Shown: positions 8,699 through 20,599 of the stretch, piece after piece
Numbering within the stretch: the first letter of the stretch is position 1
How the letters are laid out: each line of letters opens with the position of its first letter
Assembly: GCF_037325665.1 (NCBI RefSeq)
Contig: NC_090260.1
Coordinates: forward strand, 48,828,467 to 48,892,466
Origin: Littorina saxatilis
Taxonomy: Eukaryota; Mollusca; Gastropoda; Littorinimorpha; Littorinidae
DNA: 64,000 nucleotides
Reading direction: 5' to 3'
Translations under genes and position numbers: made by a program
The notes under the pieces: generated by a model
The model's input: only the letters and a program-made list of their open reading frames with translations
Databases searched by the model: none
Told to the model about the DNA's origin: nothing

Positions 8699-11600
8699 AT
8701 GCCTCCAAAAAGAAAGGAACAACACAGACACGAAACTGACGATGAAGAGTCTGAGCGCGATAGTGCGTGTGGGGCAAAGAAGAAGAAAATCTATCATCAG
8801 AAGTGGAAAGAAGATTACTCAAAGAAGTATCCGGACTTGACGGTTTCCAGGAAATTTGGCCCAGGCCATTCTTTCTGCACACTGTCCGTGTGACAGTCAT
8901 TTCTCGATCACTCATGGTGGGAAGAATGATTGTGAACGGCACGTACAGACCAACATGCACAAGAAGGCAATGTCGAGTGTTGGTGACCCACAGAGAGCCA
9001 AAATATCCACTTTTTTTGGTGCCAGTACATCGTCCAACGATCTTGAAAAAAGCACAATCAGAGCGGAGGCAATAATGTGCAAATATATTGCCAAACAAAA
9101 CCTGTCACTGGCCTCAGCTGATTCCATGAACAAGATGTGCAGGGATATGTTTCCGGACTCAAAAATTGCAGCAAGTAAGTTTTACTTTTTTTTGTTTCTG
9201 TTTATTTCTATTGATTCATTGAACATTATTATTGAACTAGTAGAAACGTAAATTACAATTCCCAATCTTGAGACAAAATGGTGTTTGTAATGTTTTCATA
9301 TCAGAATTGTGAAGTCAAATATTCTTTTTTACAAAAAGAAGAAAAAGACAACCTACTTGACTTTGACTTGACATTGACTGTGTTCCAACTTCCCATTATT
9401 ATTTTTTCTTTTTCTAAACGACATTTGAAACTAACTTCTTTGTTTGGGGAGGGGGCTTGTTATAACAGATCGAATGTGTAACTTATGTGGTTCGGTGTTG
9501 TAAGAATAATAAATTAACAGGACTAAATCACTATTTAAATGATATTGCATATATATTATTAATGTGCAGACATGAAGTGTGGGCGAAACAAGGCAACAGC
9601 CATTGTGAAAGAGATGTCGACTATGGCAATGGCGGATCTTGCCGAAAGAATGAAAAGGCTGCCCTGGAGTATTGCCACCGATGGCAGCAATGAAAAGGAT
9701 AAGAAACTGTTTCCGCTGGTGGTCACCATGGAAGGTGAAGATGGGTTGGTCACCCCACAACTTCTGGCCATCCCCAACTGCGACAAGAACGCCACAGGTA
9801 AGATTTTATTTCCATGCCTTGGACTTTTTCCATCATTCATCAATCAACATTTCTTTTTCTTTGAGTCTATTGATTTAGTGTGATAGTATTAATTCAATCA
9901 TAAGTACTGGGATTTTATGGGAATTCTTATTTTGTAATTCATCAGTTGCGATTTTCAATTTATGGATATTGCATCTGTTGTGTGTTGTCAGGAGAGAACA
10001 TTTTTGATGTTGTCCACAAAGAGCTGGCCGTGCAGGATGTATCCTGGCAGAATTGTGTGGCGTTTGGTTCAGACAACGCCCCGGTGATGACTGGTCTTCA
10101 CAAAGGGGTCATCGCTTTTGTGAGAAAGAAGCAAACCAACATTCACCTTGCAGGCTGCTGTCTTCATCTTGTGCACATAGGTGCAAAGAAAGGTTAGCAT
10201 TCATATATTTTGTCAATTTTTTTATGTTTTTACTTGTGAGTATATAAAGTATGAATGATAAATGTATATTGACTTATTTGTTTCCATTTTTAAGCCCAAG
10301 CTTCTCAACTATGCAGTCGGAATATGTGGTTTATCTTCCTTCATTTGTTTGTCAGGTTTGGTTTTCTTACTGCTTTATACATATGTTTGGCATGTTGTGT
10401 CCAGGTGCTGGTTGTTTGGCTGCAGTTGAGGACATATTGATAGACATCTTCTATTACTTTCAACGGAGCGTCAACAGGCAGACTGAACTGAAAGACCTGC
10501 AAGACCTCTACGATGTAGAGCAACGCAAGCTGATCAAACATGTCTGCACAAGATGGCTCAGCATCAAGAGGTTAGTATTTTTTCCATGTATGTTCAGCTT
10601 GCTACCAATTAAGCATACTTTCATATTTTTTGTTTTTTAAGATTATTATTGTGACTTTGTGGTGGAACAAATGAGAGGCTCTCTACCTATTTCCACCTCT
10701 GTATATTACATTTGAGTTGCAATATTTTGTTGTTTCAGGTGTTTGGAACGACTGATGGACAATTGGGGACCCCTGTTGCACTTCTTTCGCAAGGAGGCGA
10801 AGTCTTTGGAGAGTGGCAGCAAGGCAGCAGACAGCAAGAGCAGCGGCAGTCAGACATCCAAGAAGGTGCAGAAAGTGTATGACTTTCTGAGATCCCCCAC
10901 CAACAAGTTGCACTGCCAGTTCCTCAAGTACACCCTCAAGGTCTATGACAAGGTTTGTTTTCTTTTAATCATCGGGTTTCAATTGTGCCCTGCATAATGT
11001 TATTGCAAAGACTGTCATATGTTTACATTGTTTAAATATTTTTTTCTTGTTTCAGGTTCTCGTGGGACTACAAAGAGAAGACCCCAAGATTCATGTACTG
11101 CGGGCAAACCTTGTCCAGCTACTTCAGGATCTGTTTGACCGCTTCGTTGTTCCCTCAGAGTCTGGCAAGGATGTGAAGCAGGTAAGCACAATGACACCAT
11201 ATGATTCAATTGCTAAGCTTGAAGTGTTATCAGTTAAGTATTTTATGGCAGCACTATTTTAAATCAATCTTTATTTTTGTTATGTGTCAGTCAGTCTTCA
11301 GGCAGCTGTTTATTAATAGACTACTTAAAAGTAATTTGTTCTGTTGTCAGGTCCAGTTCAAGCTGCGGAACAAGCAGAAGACAGACACAGACCTGCTCAT
11401 AGGATCAGCAGCAAAGGAAATGATCCAGGATGCCCAAAAGCACAACCTCCGTCAAGAGCGCATCACTGACTTTTACAAGTCAGTTAGGTTGTACTTCACA
11501 ACCGTGTGCACCTACCTCCTGAACAACTTGCCATTAGATGATAAGGTGCTCATCAACGCTGTGGTGGCCGACCCACGTCAAAGGAAGGAAGCAACCTCAT

Positions 11601-11983
11601 CACAGTTGGAGTTCTTTCTGGAGAGGTTCTCCATGCTCAAGGGGGAGGCTGAACAAGATGTGATCCTGGAGCAGTTTGCCAAGTATCAGCGCTCCCCCCT
11701 TGAAGATGAGGAAGACGACCGTCTGGATGTGACCTGGACCAAGCTGGGGAAAGAGTTTCCAGAGCTGGCAAGAGTCATGAAGGGTATCCTAACTGTCCCA
11801 CACTCAAGTGCACCATGTGAGCGAGTCTTCTCCATGGTGACAAAGACCTGCACTGACCAGCGGAGCAGCCTGCATCAGTCGACCACTGAAGCACTGCTGA
11901 TCGTCAAGACCAAGCCCAACAAAGAGTTGGATGACAAGGCACTGAAGCAGTTGAAGAGTGCATACTATTTGGGCCTCAAGTAG
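8699..11983 (+). pseudogene. hAT transposase, seven exons, one frameshifting insertion
   Basis: The transposase cuts and pastes the surrounding element. Exons: 8699-9174, 9570-9797, 9992-10192, 10405-10570, 10739-10952, 11056-11181, 11351-11983. All introns are GT-AG and phases agree. In order they give a basic K/R-rich N-terminus (MPPKRKEQ), a BED/TTF-like zinc finger (FCTL, then CDSHFSITHGG, then ERHVQTNMH), the RNase-H-like core (WSIATDGSNEKD with the first Asp, VAFGSDNAPVMTG with the second, CCLHLVHI, CTRWLS), an inserted helical region, and the C-terminal dimerisation motif SSAPCERVFSM. Exon lengths total 2044 nt. A 4-nt excess inside the zinc finger, around 8883-8892, breaks the frame between FCTL and CDSH; without it the product would be about 679 residues, normal for hAT. 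A domesticated host gene is less likely because terminal repeats and target duplication are intact. Confidence 0.9.
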
Positions 11984-12421
11984 TGTATGCAATGTGAACA
12001 TTTCAATTTTCTACTTATTTCTCCAATGATTTTGTGTATCATTTTGTAAAGATGTTTTTGTTCCACAATTATATCATGTCTGCAATGGATCAATGATCCA
12101 GCAACTTGGAAGTTCATTTTGCGTTCCTGAGTTTTACTTATTTCTTTGATGCCCGAACTTTGTTGAACGATTTGGATGGATCAGCAGCCCTCTTTCGTTC
12201 ACTTTTTTCTTTCTATTTGCTTTTTTCGAAAAATACATCACAAATATACAATGACGCTATCGTGTAATGTAGAATTAAGTTTATAATTTCTTAGCACGCA
12301 GCAAATTATGAAAAAAATAGTGTTTTATTGCTTTAAAGTGAGCTTATGGTTTTTAAAAAAATCTTCCTCTTAAAGTGGAAAATCTTACTCATTTTCATTC
12401 AAATCTTCCTCATGGCTCAAT

Positions 12422-12440
12422 GTAAGGGTAAACAGGTCTG
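12422..12440 (-). repeat. hAT right terminal inverted repeat
   Basis: Reverse complement CAGACCTGTTTACCCTTAC differs from the left end at one position. TTGATG follows at 12441-12446. Confidence 0.85.
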
Positions 12441-12446
12441 TTGATG

Positions 12447-15000
12447 TGAATGCTCTATCCGGCCGACCGGCGTGTTGATGTTTTATACAACCCCGGAGAC
12501 AAGTTGTGTTCCAGCTGTCTTGGTGTGGCTTCAAGGGTTCTACGGGTGGTCAGTCCTCGAACGGCAAGGTGTGTTGAAATTCGTTAGTTTTTCTCTCCTT
12601 CCGTGCTCAGGGTCAAAATTTGTTGGTTCGGAAGTGTTTGTGTATGAGAGAGTTTTAGTTTTTTAGTTTCCTTGGTTGGTGTCATTTTATGTGTAGGGTG
12701 TCTGGGGTAGAAAGGGGAGAGGGGGAATGGGAAACGAGGGAAAGGGGGTGGACAGTTTTTCATTGTGCAAGAAGTGTGGAGAGCGAGTAGGCTGGTGGAA
12801 AGAAGAAAAGAGGTGTCAGCAGTTGCTGCGAGTGAACTCATGTGTGGGAAGGATTTATTTTTATGGAGGGTGAATTTAAGGTAGAGAGCGTTAACTCCAG
12901 AGAATGAGTCGTGTAGTAGTTGCTAGTGCGGAAATTTGGAGACGAGGTACGGGAGGTGTAAACGGGAGTTCACTGTCAAGACAGAAGACGGGGGGGTTGG
13001 TTTTGAATATGTGACGTCATCACGGTTAGAGAAAGAGGGAAGAACGAGGTGCCACTATGTAATATGACTTAAATTCATAAGAGGTGAGGGAAGTGGCGTT
13101 GTTTGTGAAGGGGCGTTGTTTGTGAAGGGGCTGCTTGTGAATGGTTGGGTCAAATAATGGAATAGGAATTGTTTATTATGGGGGCAGCCATGTTGTATTG
13201 ATTTGGTGAAATGGGAGTTGTAAATACTTTGTACATTTATATTGATGATGGTGTATAAAAGTAAAGACTATAATTAGGTATTTAAGTGAGTGAAAAATTG
13301 TAAGAATTATTACATAATTGGTCATGTTGGGACTCTGGTATTTTGATAATGATGTTGTGGTTAAAGTTAAATAGTAACTTTGATGAGATGGCCAGGGTGG
13401 TTAATTAAGTAGTTAGTTATGGTAATTAGTGAGTAATTAAGTAAAGAGGGGACTTTGTAAGTTGATGAAAATTGATAATTATGGGAAGTCAAATGAGGGA
13501 GATATTGTTGTTAGGAGAGTCAATTTATGGACTTTGTGGGTAAGGGGAGATAATTGAAGTATTGTTGGGGGAACAAGTAGTTATACTTGGCTTTGTTCCT
13601 ACGACAGCGTTCAAGCACAGAAGCGGGGCTGTGGAAGAGTCCAAGCCAGGAGAGACGAACGACATAAGAGACAGCATGAGTTTCCGGGTGCAAAGTGCTT
13701 CCGACTCTACACCTGGGATGAAGGCGTGCTAGTTGGTGGGGTTTTTGACCACCGGTGTGTCGCAAAGTGTGAGCTGTGGAGGTGAGGTGGCCCACCGTCA
13801 GTGGGTAAAGTGTGGAAGGTGCTGGCATTCTATTGCCACGAGCAGTCTGTGCACAAGAATATATTATGGCTCCTGTGTGCCTGAGTTATGCAGCTGTGGC
13901 TTCAATAAGCACTGTGACCTATAAGTTAGTTTAAATACATCAAAGACATGGAGATTCTGCAGGTGTTAGAGGAAACCAGGTAGTAATTGACTATTAATTA
14001 AATATTAGGTTAGTAATTTAGTACCAGGCCTGGTTAATTACATTTCAACGGGATTAATCTGGAGTGTCTGTATTTTTTCGAGCGACGGTTGATTTTGTGG
14101 ATCGGCGAGATTTGAAACTGGACTTTGATGTGAAACGTCATGATCACTACGCACGAAGAGAAAATTATGTAGTGATATGGTAATTTGTTGTTATGAAGTA
14201 AGGTTGTTACGTGGTGGATTAATGTGAGTGTGTTATTGATGAATTAATGTTCGTACCATTTATTGTGTTGAAATAAGTGGAAGAGAATTGAGGGTTTTGT
14301 TATTTAAAGTTAAGTTAATTAGTATTACTGGTGGCTGGGCCTACTGGTTTCATGTGTAGCTGCGTTTGGCGTTGATCTTATGCATCAAGGTTGAAGGCAG
14401 TGTAGCAGTAAACGTCGGTAGCCCCTATCCCGAGGTATTAGGGTAAACATAAGTTAGAAATAAAAGTTAGTTAATAAATAACGGGGTTAATTGATTAATG
14501 TAGGTGAAGATAAGCGGATTTTGAGTTGAGATAAATTTATAAAGAGACATCTTGATTTTTCGGGATTAGGGAATTAAGGTGGTAACTGGTAATATTTAGG
14601 GGATCTACAGTTCTCTTAGCCATTTTGTTTCGTTAAAACTTTAAGATAATTCTTCCTTCTTCATCTATCTTTGATTTTGAGCGATTGTGATTGGGTGTGA
14701 ATGTGAATGCGGTGATGTCGTGTGTGTAAATAATAAACTTTGGTTTGAATGTTGCCAGGGTGTGGAGTCAGTGATTAGAGTAAGAGTGGTTGATTGTGTC
14801 TGAGTGTTTTGTACGATAAAAGGTATTCCTATACCTCTCCCAAAACTTAGGGGAGTTACAGTCGGAATCAAGAGGTCAAATTTGCGTGGCTCCCAATCAT
14901 TTCATACAAGATTTCTTTTTTCTGCGGCTGCACAAGTTATTTTGCCTAGGTCATGGCCGAACTTTAAGCCTACGGAGAAATATCGCTGGATATTTTCTCC
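12447..15000. other. Long C-poor stretch without a recognised gene
   Basis: Strong strand asymmetry: the plus strand is rich in A, T and G and poor in C, especially 13020-13560 and 13930-14600 with many TTAATTA and GTTAGT words. A more balanced island lies at 13590-13930. Only short frames are present. I recognise no domain, terminal repeat or RNA gene. Confidence 0.5.
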
Positions 15001-15034
15001 CTAGATTAACAAAGACAAAGAAGGAAAGTCATGC

Positions 15035-15155
15035 TATATAGCTTCTTTTGTAGCGCTGTCTCCTCTGGCCAGATGGTGTCCCTCAGAGCTCTGTGGTATG
15101 GACAAACCTGCAGGACGTACTCTGCTGTCTGATTCTTGCCACACGGACGTAAGGA
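15035..15155 (-). mobile_element. LINE fragment: C-terminal end of a non-LTR reverse transcriptase ORF
   Basis: The minus strand reads PCGKNQTAEYVLQVCPYH, then RALRDTIWPEE. This is the Cys-rich C-terminal pattern (CxC...QTxxHVLxxCP...R..W) common downstream of reverse transcriptase in jockey/CR1-type LINEs. Neither the reverse transcriptase nor the endonuclease is present. It is a short, isolated scrap. Confidence 0.6.
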
Positions 15156-15230
15156 CATTTTGAATTCAAATAAAAGGAGAGATCATTTGCCATGTGTATT
15201 CTGAATACGCTATAAGAACGAGTGAATATT

Positions 15231-15376
15231 ACCTGCTATTCAGACTTGGTCGTGTGACAGACGTTTTCTTCTACACGAGATTACGTTGATTGTCTAACGA
15301 AGCCGTCAGGCTGAGTTAGACATCAGCTAATCGAGTGTGGAAGAAAACTCTGTCGCACGACCAAGTCGGAATAGCA
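15231..15376. repeat. Foldback sequence, about 50-bp arms
   Basis: TGCTATTC, GACTTGGTCGTG, GACAG and TTTTCTTC at the left (15232-15280) face their reverse complements at 15330-15375. A short inner pair, TGTCTAAC/GTTAGACA, extends the stem. Likely a small foldback MITE. Confidence 0.7.
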
Positions 15377-16125
15377 TTTATGTCTCACAGCTTCAACAGA
15401 GGAGAGAACAAACACGTTTTGCGTACTCAGGCTTGATAAACCTAAACACAGGAGCAGCCATTGTGGAGAGATCTACTTTTTGACGAAAGTGACCGAACAA
15501 CTATGAATGACGTCTCGGTATATGTGAATGACGTCACAGTCATCGTCACAGTCTGTATCTTTTGAAGCATCGCAATCTTCATGACGTCTTTCTGTGTCTG
15601 CATCCGCGAAATATTTGTTCTTTCCGGGATCTTTGTCATCTATGTTCATAACTCTGTCCTTCTAGATTCAGACTAACAAGCCTCGTGAGCGAGCCACTTT
15701 CCAAGGGCAGCTAAATTCGCGTATGGAAACAGTTCTGTCGTCTGGGATGCCGTTTTCAGTATTCTCAGCGTTGAAGAATTTGTAAAGAGAAGAAACGATA
15801 ACAGCAGGAGAAATAACAGTCGTGTGTGCATTTTGGGGCTTTCGGAGGGACGATTTCGAGTTTGAATCCGTTCTTGCACATGCTCCAAAGCGTGTAACAT
15901 ACAATCTTGCACACGTTTGCTTTAGTAGTGGCAAAGAAGGAAAGCGTGTGACATAGAAATTATGTTACATGTCCAATTTATGCTGACAACATCGAAGAAG
16001 AATTTAAAGATTAAGACATGGTTTACAGTAACCATGACATAGTAAAAAAATGAGAAAAAGCGTCGCTTGTAGTCCAATAAATATTGATTACATTGAATAC
16101 ACAGATTAATTGGGGTGCGTATTGC
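15377..16125. other. Stretch without a recognised gene
   Basis: Mixed sequence with short frames only. Two minus-strand frames at 15668-15934 have no recognisable motif. Confidence 0.4.
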
Positions 16126-16126
16126 T

Positions 16127-16195
16127 AGCGCTACGTGTCATTTGTGCTACGTGTCATTTGTCCTACGTGTCGTTTGTGCTACGTGCCGCTATCGT
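16127..16195. repeat. 16-bp minisatellite, four copies
   Basis: GCTACGTGTCATTTGT is repeated about four times in tandem with single-base differences. Confidence 0.85.
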
Positions 16196-16309
16196 CATAA
16201 AATATAGATGAGTGTATTGATACACACGTAGTTGAAATCACAATCCATAAATCGTTGTCAGGGGCAGGCAAGGTCTGGTTCGTTGTCTTTGAGAGGTGCA
16301 ACATAAAAA

Positions 16310-16570
16310 TTGTTGCCACAAATACAAAGGTGTACCATAAATAAATAATGTTGCCACAAATACAAAGATGTACCATAAATAAATAATGTTGCCACAAATA
16401 CAAAGATGTACCATAAATAAATAATGTTGCCACAAATACAAAGATGTACCATACATAAATAATGTTGCCACAAATACAAAGATGTACCATAAATAAATAA
16501 TGTTGCCACAAATACAAAGGTGTACCATAAACAAATAATGTTGCCACAAATAACAAGCCGCACCATGAAT
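16310..16570. repeat. 38-bp minisatellite, about seven copies
   Basis: GTTGCCACAAATACAAAG starts at 16312, 16350, 16388, 16426, 16464 and 16502, a constant 38-bp step; the last copies are diverged. Three minus-strand frames through it are repeat translations. Confidence 0.9.
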
Positions 16571-16750
16571 AAAAAATGTTGGCACGAAAGTTGAGAAATT
16601 GCAGGTTGAAAATTACAGGGAACGGACTTCCATTGAAGGTAAAGAAACAAAGCATACAGAGCATTTACAACTGCGTAATATTATTTAGTGTGTGGGAGTA
16701 TATATTTAGAGAAAAACAGTTAGGATCCGCATAATTCTCTTTGAAATTGT

Positions 16751-16751
<1 letters not shown>

Positions 16752-16807
<56 letters not shown>

Positions 16808-17029
16808 TGTGCGCGCGCGCGTGTGTGTGTGTGTGTGGGGGGTGTATATGCGTGTGTGTGTGCGTGTTTGTGTATGTGTGTGTGTGTGTGTGTGTGGGTT
16901 CGTGTGTATGTGGGTTTGTGTGTACGTATGTATGCGAGTGCGCTTGGGAGGGAGGGGTGCGTGTATGAATGTATGTATGTATGTATGTATGTATGAATGT
17001 ATGTATGTATGTATGTATGTATGTATGTA
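16752..17029. repeat. Compound microsatellite (GT)n, GTGCGC variants, then (ATGT)n
   Basis: Long GT tract with GC-containing interruptions, ending in about 14 ATGT/GTAT tetranucleotides that run directly into the Helitron-like terminus at 17030. Confidence 0.9.
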
Positions 17030-17072
17030 CTAGATGAATACCCGCTTCGCCGGGTAGCCGGCTTCGCCGGGA
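17030..17072 (-). mobile_element. Helitron-like 3' terminus (hairpin plus CTAG)
   Basis: On the minus strand a GC-rich hairpin, CCCGGCGAAGCGGG, is followed by TATTCAT and the terminal CTAG, with T next in the flank. This matches the classical Helitron 3' end (short stem-loop about 10 nt before CTRR, insertion next to T). A second hairpin-capable block lies at 17056-17070. No Rep/helicase coding is present and I found no 5' TC end, so the element is at best non-autonomous. Confidence 0.5.
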
Positions 17073-17084
17073 AGAAGTAGAGCC

Positions 17085-20000
17085 GAGGAAACGCCATGTA
17101 GGCTCGCTCAGCTAGGCCAGGTACGTTCAAGGAGAAACGCCATGTAGGCTCGCTCAGCTAGGCCAGGTACGTTCAAGGAGAAACGCCATGTAGGCTCGCT
17201 CAGCTAGGCCAGGTACGTGCAAGAAGAAACGCCATGTAGGCTCGCTCAGTTAGGCCAGGTACGTTCAAGGAGAAACACCATGTAGGCTCGCTCAGCTAGG
17301 CCAGGTACGTTCAAGGAGAAACGCTATGTAGGCTCGCTCAGCTAGGCCAGGTACGTTCAAGAAGAAACGCCATGTAGGCTCGCTCAGTTAGGCCAGGTAC
17401 GTGCAAGAAGAAACGCCATGTAGGCTCGCTCAGCTAGGCCAGGTACGTTCAAAAAGAAACGCCATGTAGGCTCGCTCAGTTAGGCCAGGTACGTGCAAAA
17501 AGAAACACCATGTAGGCTCGCTCAGCTAGGCCAGGTACGTGCAAGAAGAAACGCCATGTAGGCTCGCTCAGCTAGGCCAGGTACGTGCAAGAAGAAACGC
17601 CATGTAGGCTCACTCAGCTAGGCCAGGTACGTTCAAGAAGAAACGCCATGTAGGCTCGCTCAGCTAGGCCATGTACGTGCAAGGAGAAACGCCATGTAGG
17701 CTCCCTCAGCTAGGCCAGGTACGTGCAAGGAGAAACGCCATGTAGGCTCGCTCAGCTAGGCCAGGTACGTGCAAGAAGAAACGCCATGTAGGCTCGCTCA
17801 GCTAGGCCAGGTACGTGCAAGAAGAAACGCCATGTAGGCTCGCTCAGCTAGGCCAGGTACGTGCAAGGAGAAACGCCATGTAGGCTCGCTCAGCTAGGCC
17901 AGGTACGTGCAAGGAGAAACGCCATGTAGGCTCGCTCAGCTAGGCCAGGTACGTGCAAGAAGAAACGCCATGTAGGCTCGCTCAGCTAGGCCAGGTACGT
18001 GCAAGGAGAAACGCCATGTAGGCTCGCTCAGCTAGGCCAGGTATGTGCAAGAAGAAACGCCATGTAGGCTCGCTCAGCTAGGCCAGGTACGTGCAAGAAG
18101 AAACGCCATGTAGGCTCGCTCAGCTAGGCCAGGTACGTTCAAGGAAAAACGCCATGTAGGCTCGCTCAGTTAGGCCAGGTACGTGCAAAAAGAAACGCCA
18201 TGTAGGCTCGCTCAGTTAGGCCAGGTACGTGCAAGAAGAAACGCCATGTAGGCTCGCTCAGCTAGGCCAGGTACGTGCAAGGAGAAACGCCATGTAGGCT
18301 CCCTCAGCTAGGCCAGGTACGTTCAAGGAGAAACGCCATGTAGGCTCGCTCAGCTAGGCCAGGTACGTTCAAGGAGAAAGGCCATGTAGGCTCGCTCAGT
18401 TAGGCCAGGTACGTTCAAGGAGAAACACCATGTAGGCTCGCTCAGTTAGGCCAGGTACGTGCAAGAAGAAACGCCATGTAGGCTCGCTCAGCTAGGCCAG
18501 GTACGTTTAAGGAGAAACGCCATGTAGGCTCGCTCAGCTAGGCCAGGTACGTGCAAGAAGAAACGCCATGTAGGCTCGCTCAGTTAGGCCAGGTACGTTT
18601 AAGGAGAAACGCCATGTAGGCTCGCTCAGCTAGGCCAGGTACGTGCAAGAAGAAACGCCATGTAGGCTCGCTCAGCTAGGCCAGGTACGTGCAAGAAGAA
18701 ACGCCATGTAGGCTCGCTCAGTTAGGCCAGGTACGTGCAAGAAGAAACGCCATGTAGGCTCGCTCAGTTAGGCCAGGTACGTGCAAGAAGAAACGCCATG
18801 TAGGCTTGCTCAGCTAGGCCAGGTACGTGCAAAAAGAAACGCCATGTAGGCTCGCTCAGTTAGGCCAGGTACGTGCAAGAAGAAACGCCATGTAGGCTCA
18901 CTCAGCTAGGCCAGGTACGTTCAAGGAGAAACGCCATGTAGGCTCGCTCAGTTAGGCCAGGTACGTGCAAGAAGAAACGCCATGTAGGCTCACTCAGCTA
19001 GACCAGGTACGTTCAAGGAGAAACGCCATGTAGGCTCGCTCAGTTAGGCCAGGTACGTGCAAAAAGAAACGCCATGTAGGCTCGCTCAGCTAGGCCAGGT
19101 ACGTGCAAAAAGAAACGCCATGTAGGCTCGCTCAGTTAGGCCAGGTACGTGCAAGAAGAAACGCCATGTAGGCTCACTCAGCTAGGCCAGGTACGTTCAA
19201 GGAGAAACGCCATGTAGGCTCGCTCAGTTAGGCCAGGTACGTGCAAGAAGAAACGCCATGTAGGCTCACTCAGCTAGACCAGGTACGTTCAAGGAGAAAC
19301 GCCATGTAGGCTCGCTCAGTTAGGCCAGGTACGTGCAAAAAGAAACGCCATGTAGGCTCGCTCAGCTAGGCCAGGTACGTGCAAGGAGAAACGCCATGTA
19401 GGCTCGCTCAGTTAGGCCAGGTACGTGCAAAAAGAAACGCCATGTAGGCTCGCTCAGTTAGGCCAGGTACGTGCAAAAAGAAACGCCATGTAGGCTCGCT
19501 CAGTTAGGCCAGGTACGTGCAAAAAGAAACGCCATGTAGGCTCGCTCAGTTAGGCCAGGTACGTGCAAAAAGAAACGCCATGTAGGCTCGCTCAGTTAGG
19601 CCAGGTACGTGCAAGAAGAAATGCCATGTAGGCTCGCTCAGTTAGGCCAGGTACGTGCAAAAAGAAACGCCATGTAGGCTCGCTCAGTTAGGCCAGGTAC
19701 GTGCAAAAAGAAACGCCATGTAGGCTCGCTCAGTTAGGCCAGGTACGTGCAAAAAGAAACGCCATGTAGGCTCGCTCAGTTAGGCCAGGTACGTGCAAAA
19801 AGAAACGCCATGTAGGCTCGCTCAGTTAGGCCAGGTACGTGCAAAAAGAAACGCCATGTAGGCTCGCTCAGTTAGGCCAGGTACGTGCAAGAAGAAACGC
19901 CATGTAGGCTCACTCAGTTAGGCCAGGTACGTGCAAGAAGAAACGCCATGTAGGCTCACTCAGTTAGGCCAGGTACGTGCAAGAAGAAACGCCATGTAGG

Positions 20001-20575
20001 CTCGCTCAGTTAGGCCAGGTACGTGCAAGAAGAAACGCCATGTAGGCTCACTCAGCTAGGCCAGGTACGTGCAAGAAGAAACGCCATGTTGGCTCACTCA
20101 GTTAGGCCAGGTACGTGCAAAAAGAAACGCCATGTAGGCTCACTCAGTTAGGCCAGGTACGTGCAAAAAGAAACGCCATGTAGGCTCGCTCAGTTAGGCC
20201 AGGTACGTGCAAGGAGAAACGCCATGTAGGCTCACTCAGCTAGGCCAGGTACGTGCAAGAAGAAACGCCATGTTGGCTCACTCAGTTAGGCCAGGTACGT
20301 GCAAAAAGAAACGCCATGTAGGCTCACTCAGTTAGGCCAGGTACGTGCAAAAAGAAACGCCATGTAGGCTCGCTCAGCTAGGCCAGGTAAGTGCAAGAAG
20401 AAATGCCATGTAGGCTCGCTCAGCTAGGCCAGTTACGTGCAAGAAGAAACGCCATGTAGGCTCACTCAGCTAGGCCAGGTACGTGCAAGAAGAAACGCCA
20501 TGTAGGCTCGCTCAGCTAGGCCAGGTACGTGCAAGGAGAAACGCCATGTAGTCTCGCTCAGCTAGGCCAGGTTGT
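17085..20575. repeat. 46-bp minisatellite, about 76 copies
   Basis: The unit contains AAACGCCATGTAGGCTCGCT and CAGCTAGGCCAGGTACGTGC and recurs at 46-bp steps (17093, 17139 and onward) for 3.5 kb. Copies differ at a few sites: CAGCTAGG/CAGTTAGG, ACGTTCAAGG/ACGTGCAAGA/ACGTGCAAAA, CTCG/CTCA. The right part (about 19390-19870) is a run of nearly identical units, and segments are duplicated as multi-unit blocks. The array lies between a Helitron-like terminus and the 3' end of the lectin gene. Confidence 0.97.
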
Positions 20576-20599
20576 ACGGGTAAGTTCTTTTCAGGATCT

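Larger units (their letters stand above)
8429..12440 (+). mobile_element. Complete hAT-superfamily DNA transposon, 4.0 kb
   Basis: Left end CAGACCTGTTTACTCTTAC (8429-8447) matches the reverse complement of the right end (12422-12440) at 18 of 19 positions. TTGATG flanks both sides as a 6-bp target duplication. The interior is filled by one plus-strand, seven-exon transposase gene ending in the hAT dimerisation block. hAT elements usually give 8-bp duplications; 5- and 6-bp hAT subgroups have been described, and this copy would belong with the latter. Nearly identical ends and an almost open gene suggest a fairly recent insertion. Confidence 0.92.

Noticed and set aside
12447-15000. Possible long-terminal-repeat element
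   Set aside because: No matching terminal repeats, primer site or coding remnant could be found; the call was not supportable.
17085-20575. Regular array resembling a CRISPR
   Set aside because: Units are contiguous 46-bp tandem copies with no unique spacers, in a eukaryotic genome; no Cas genes.
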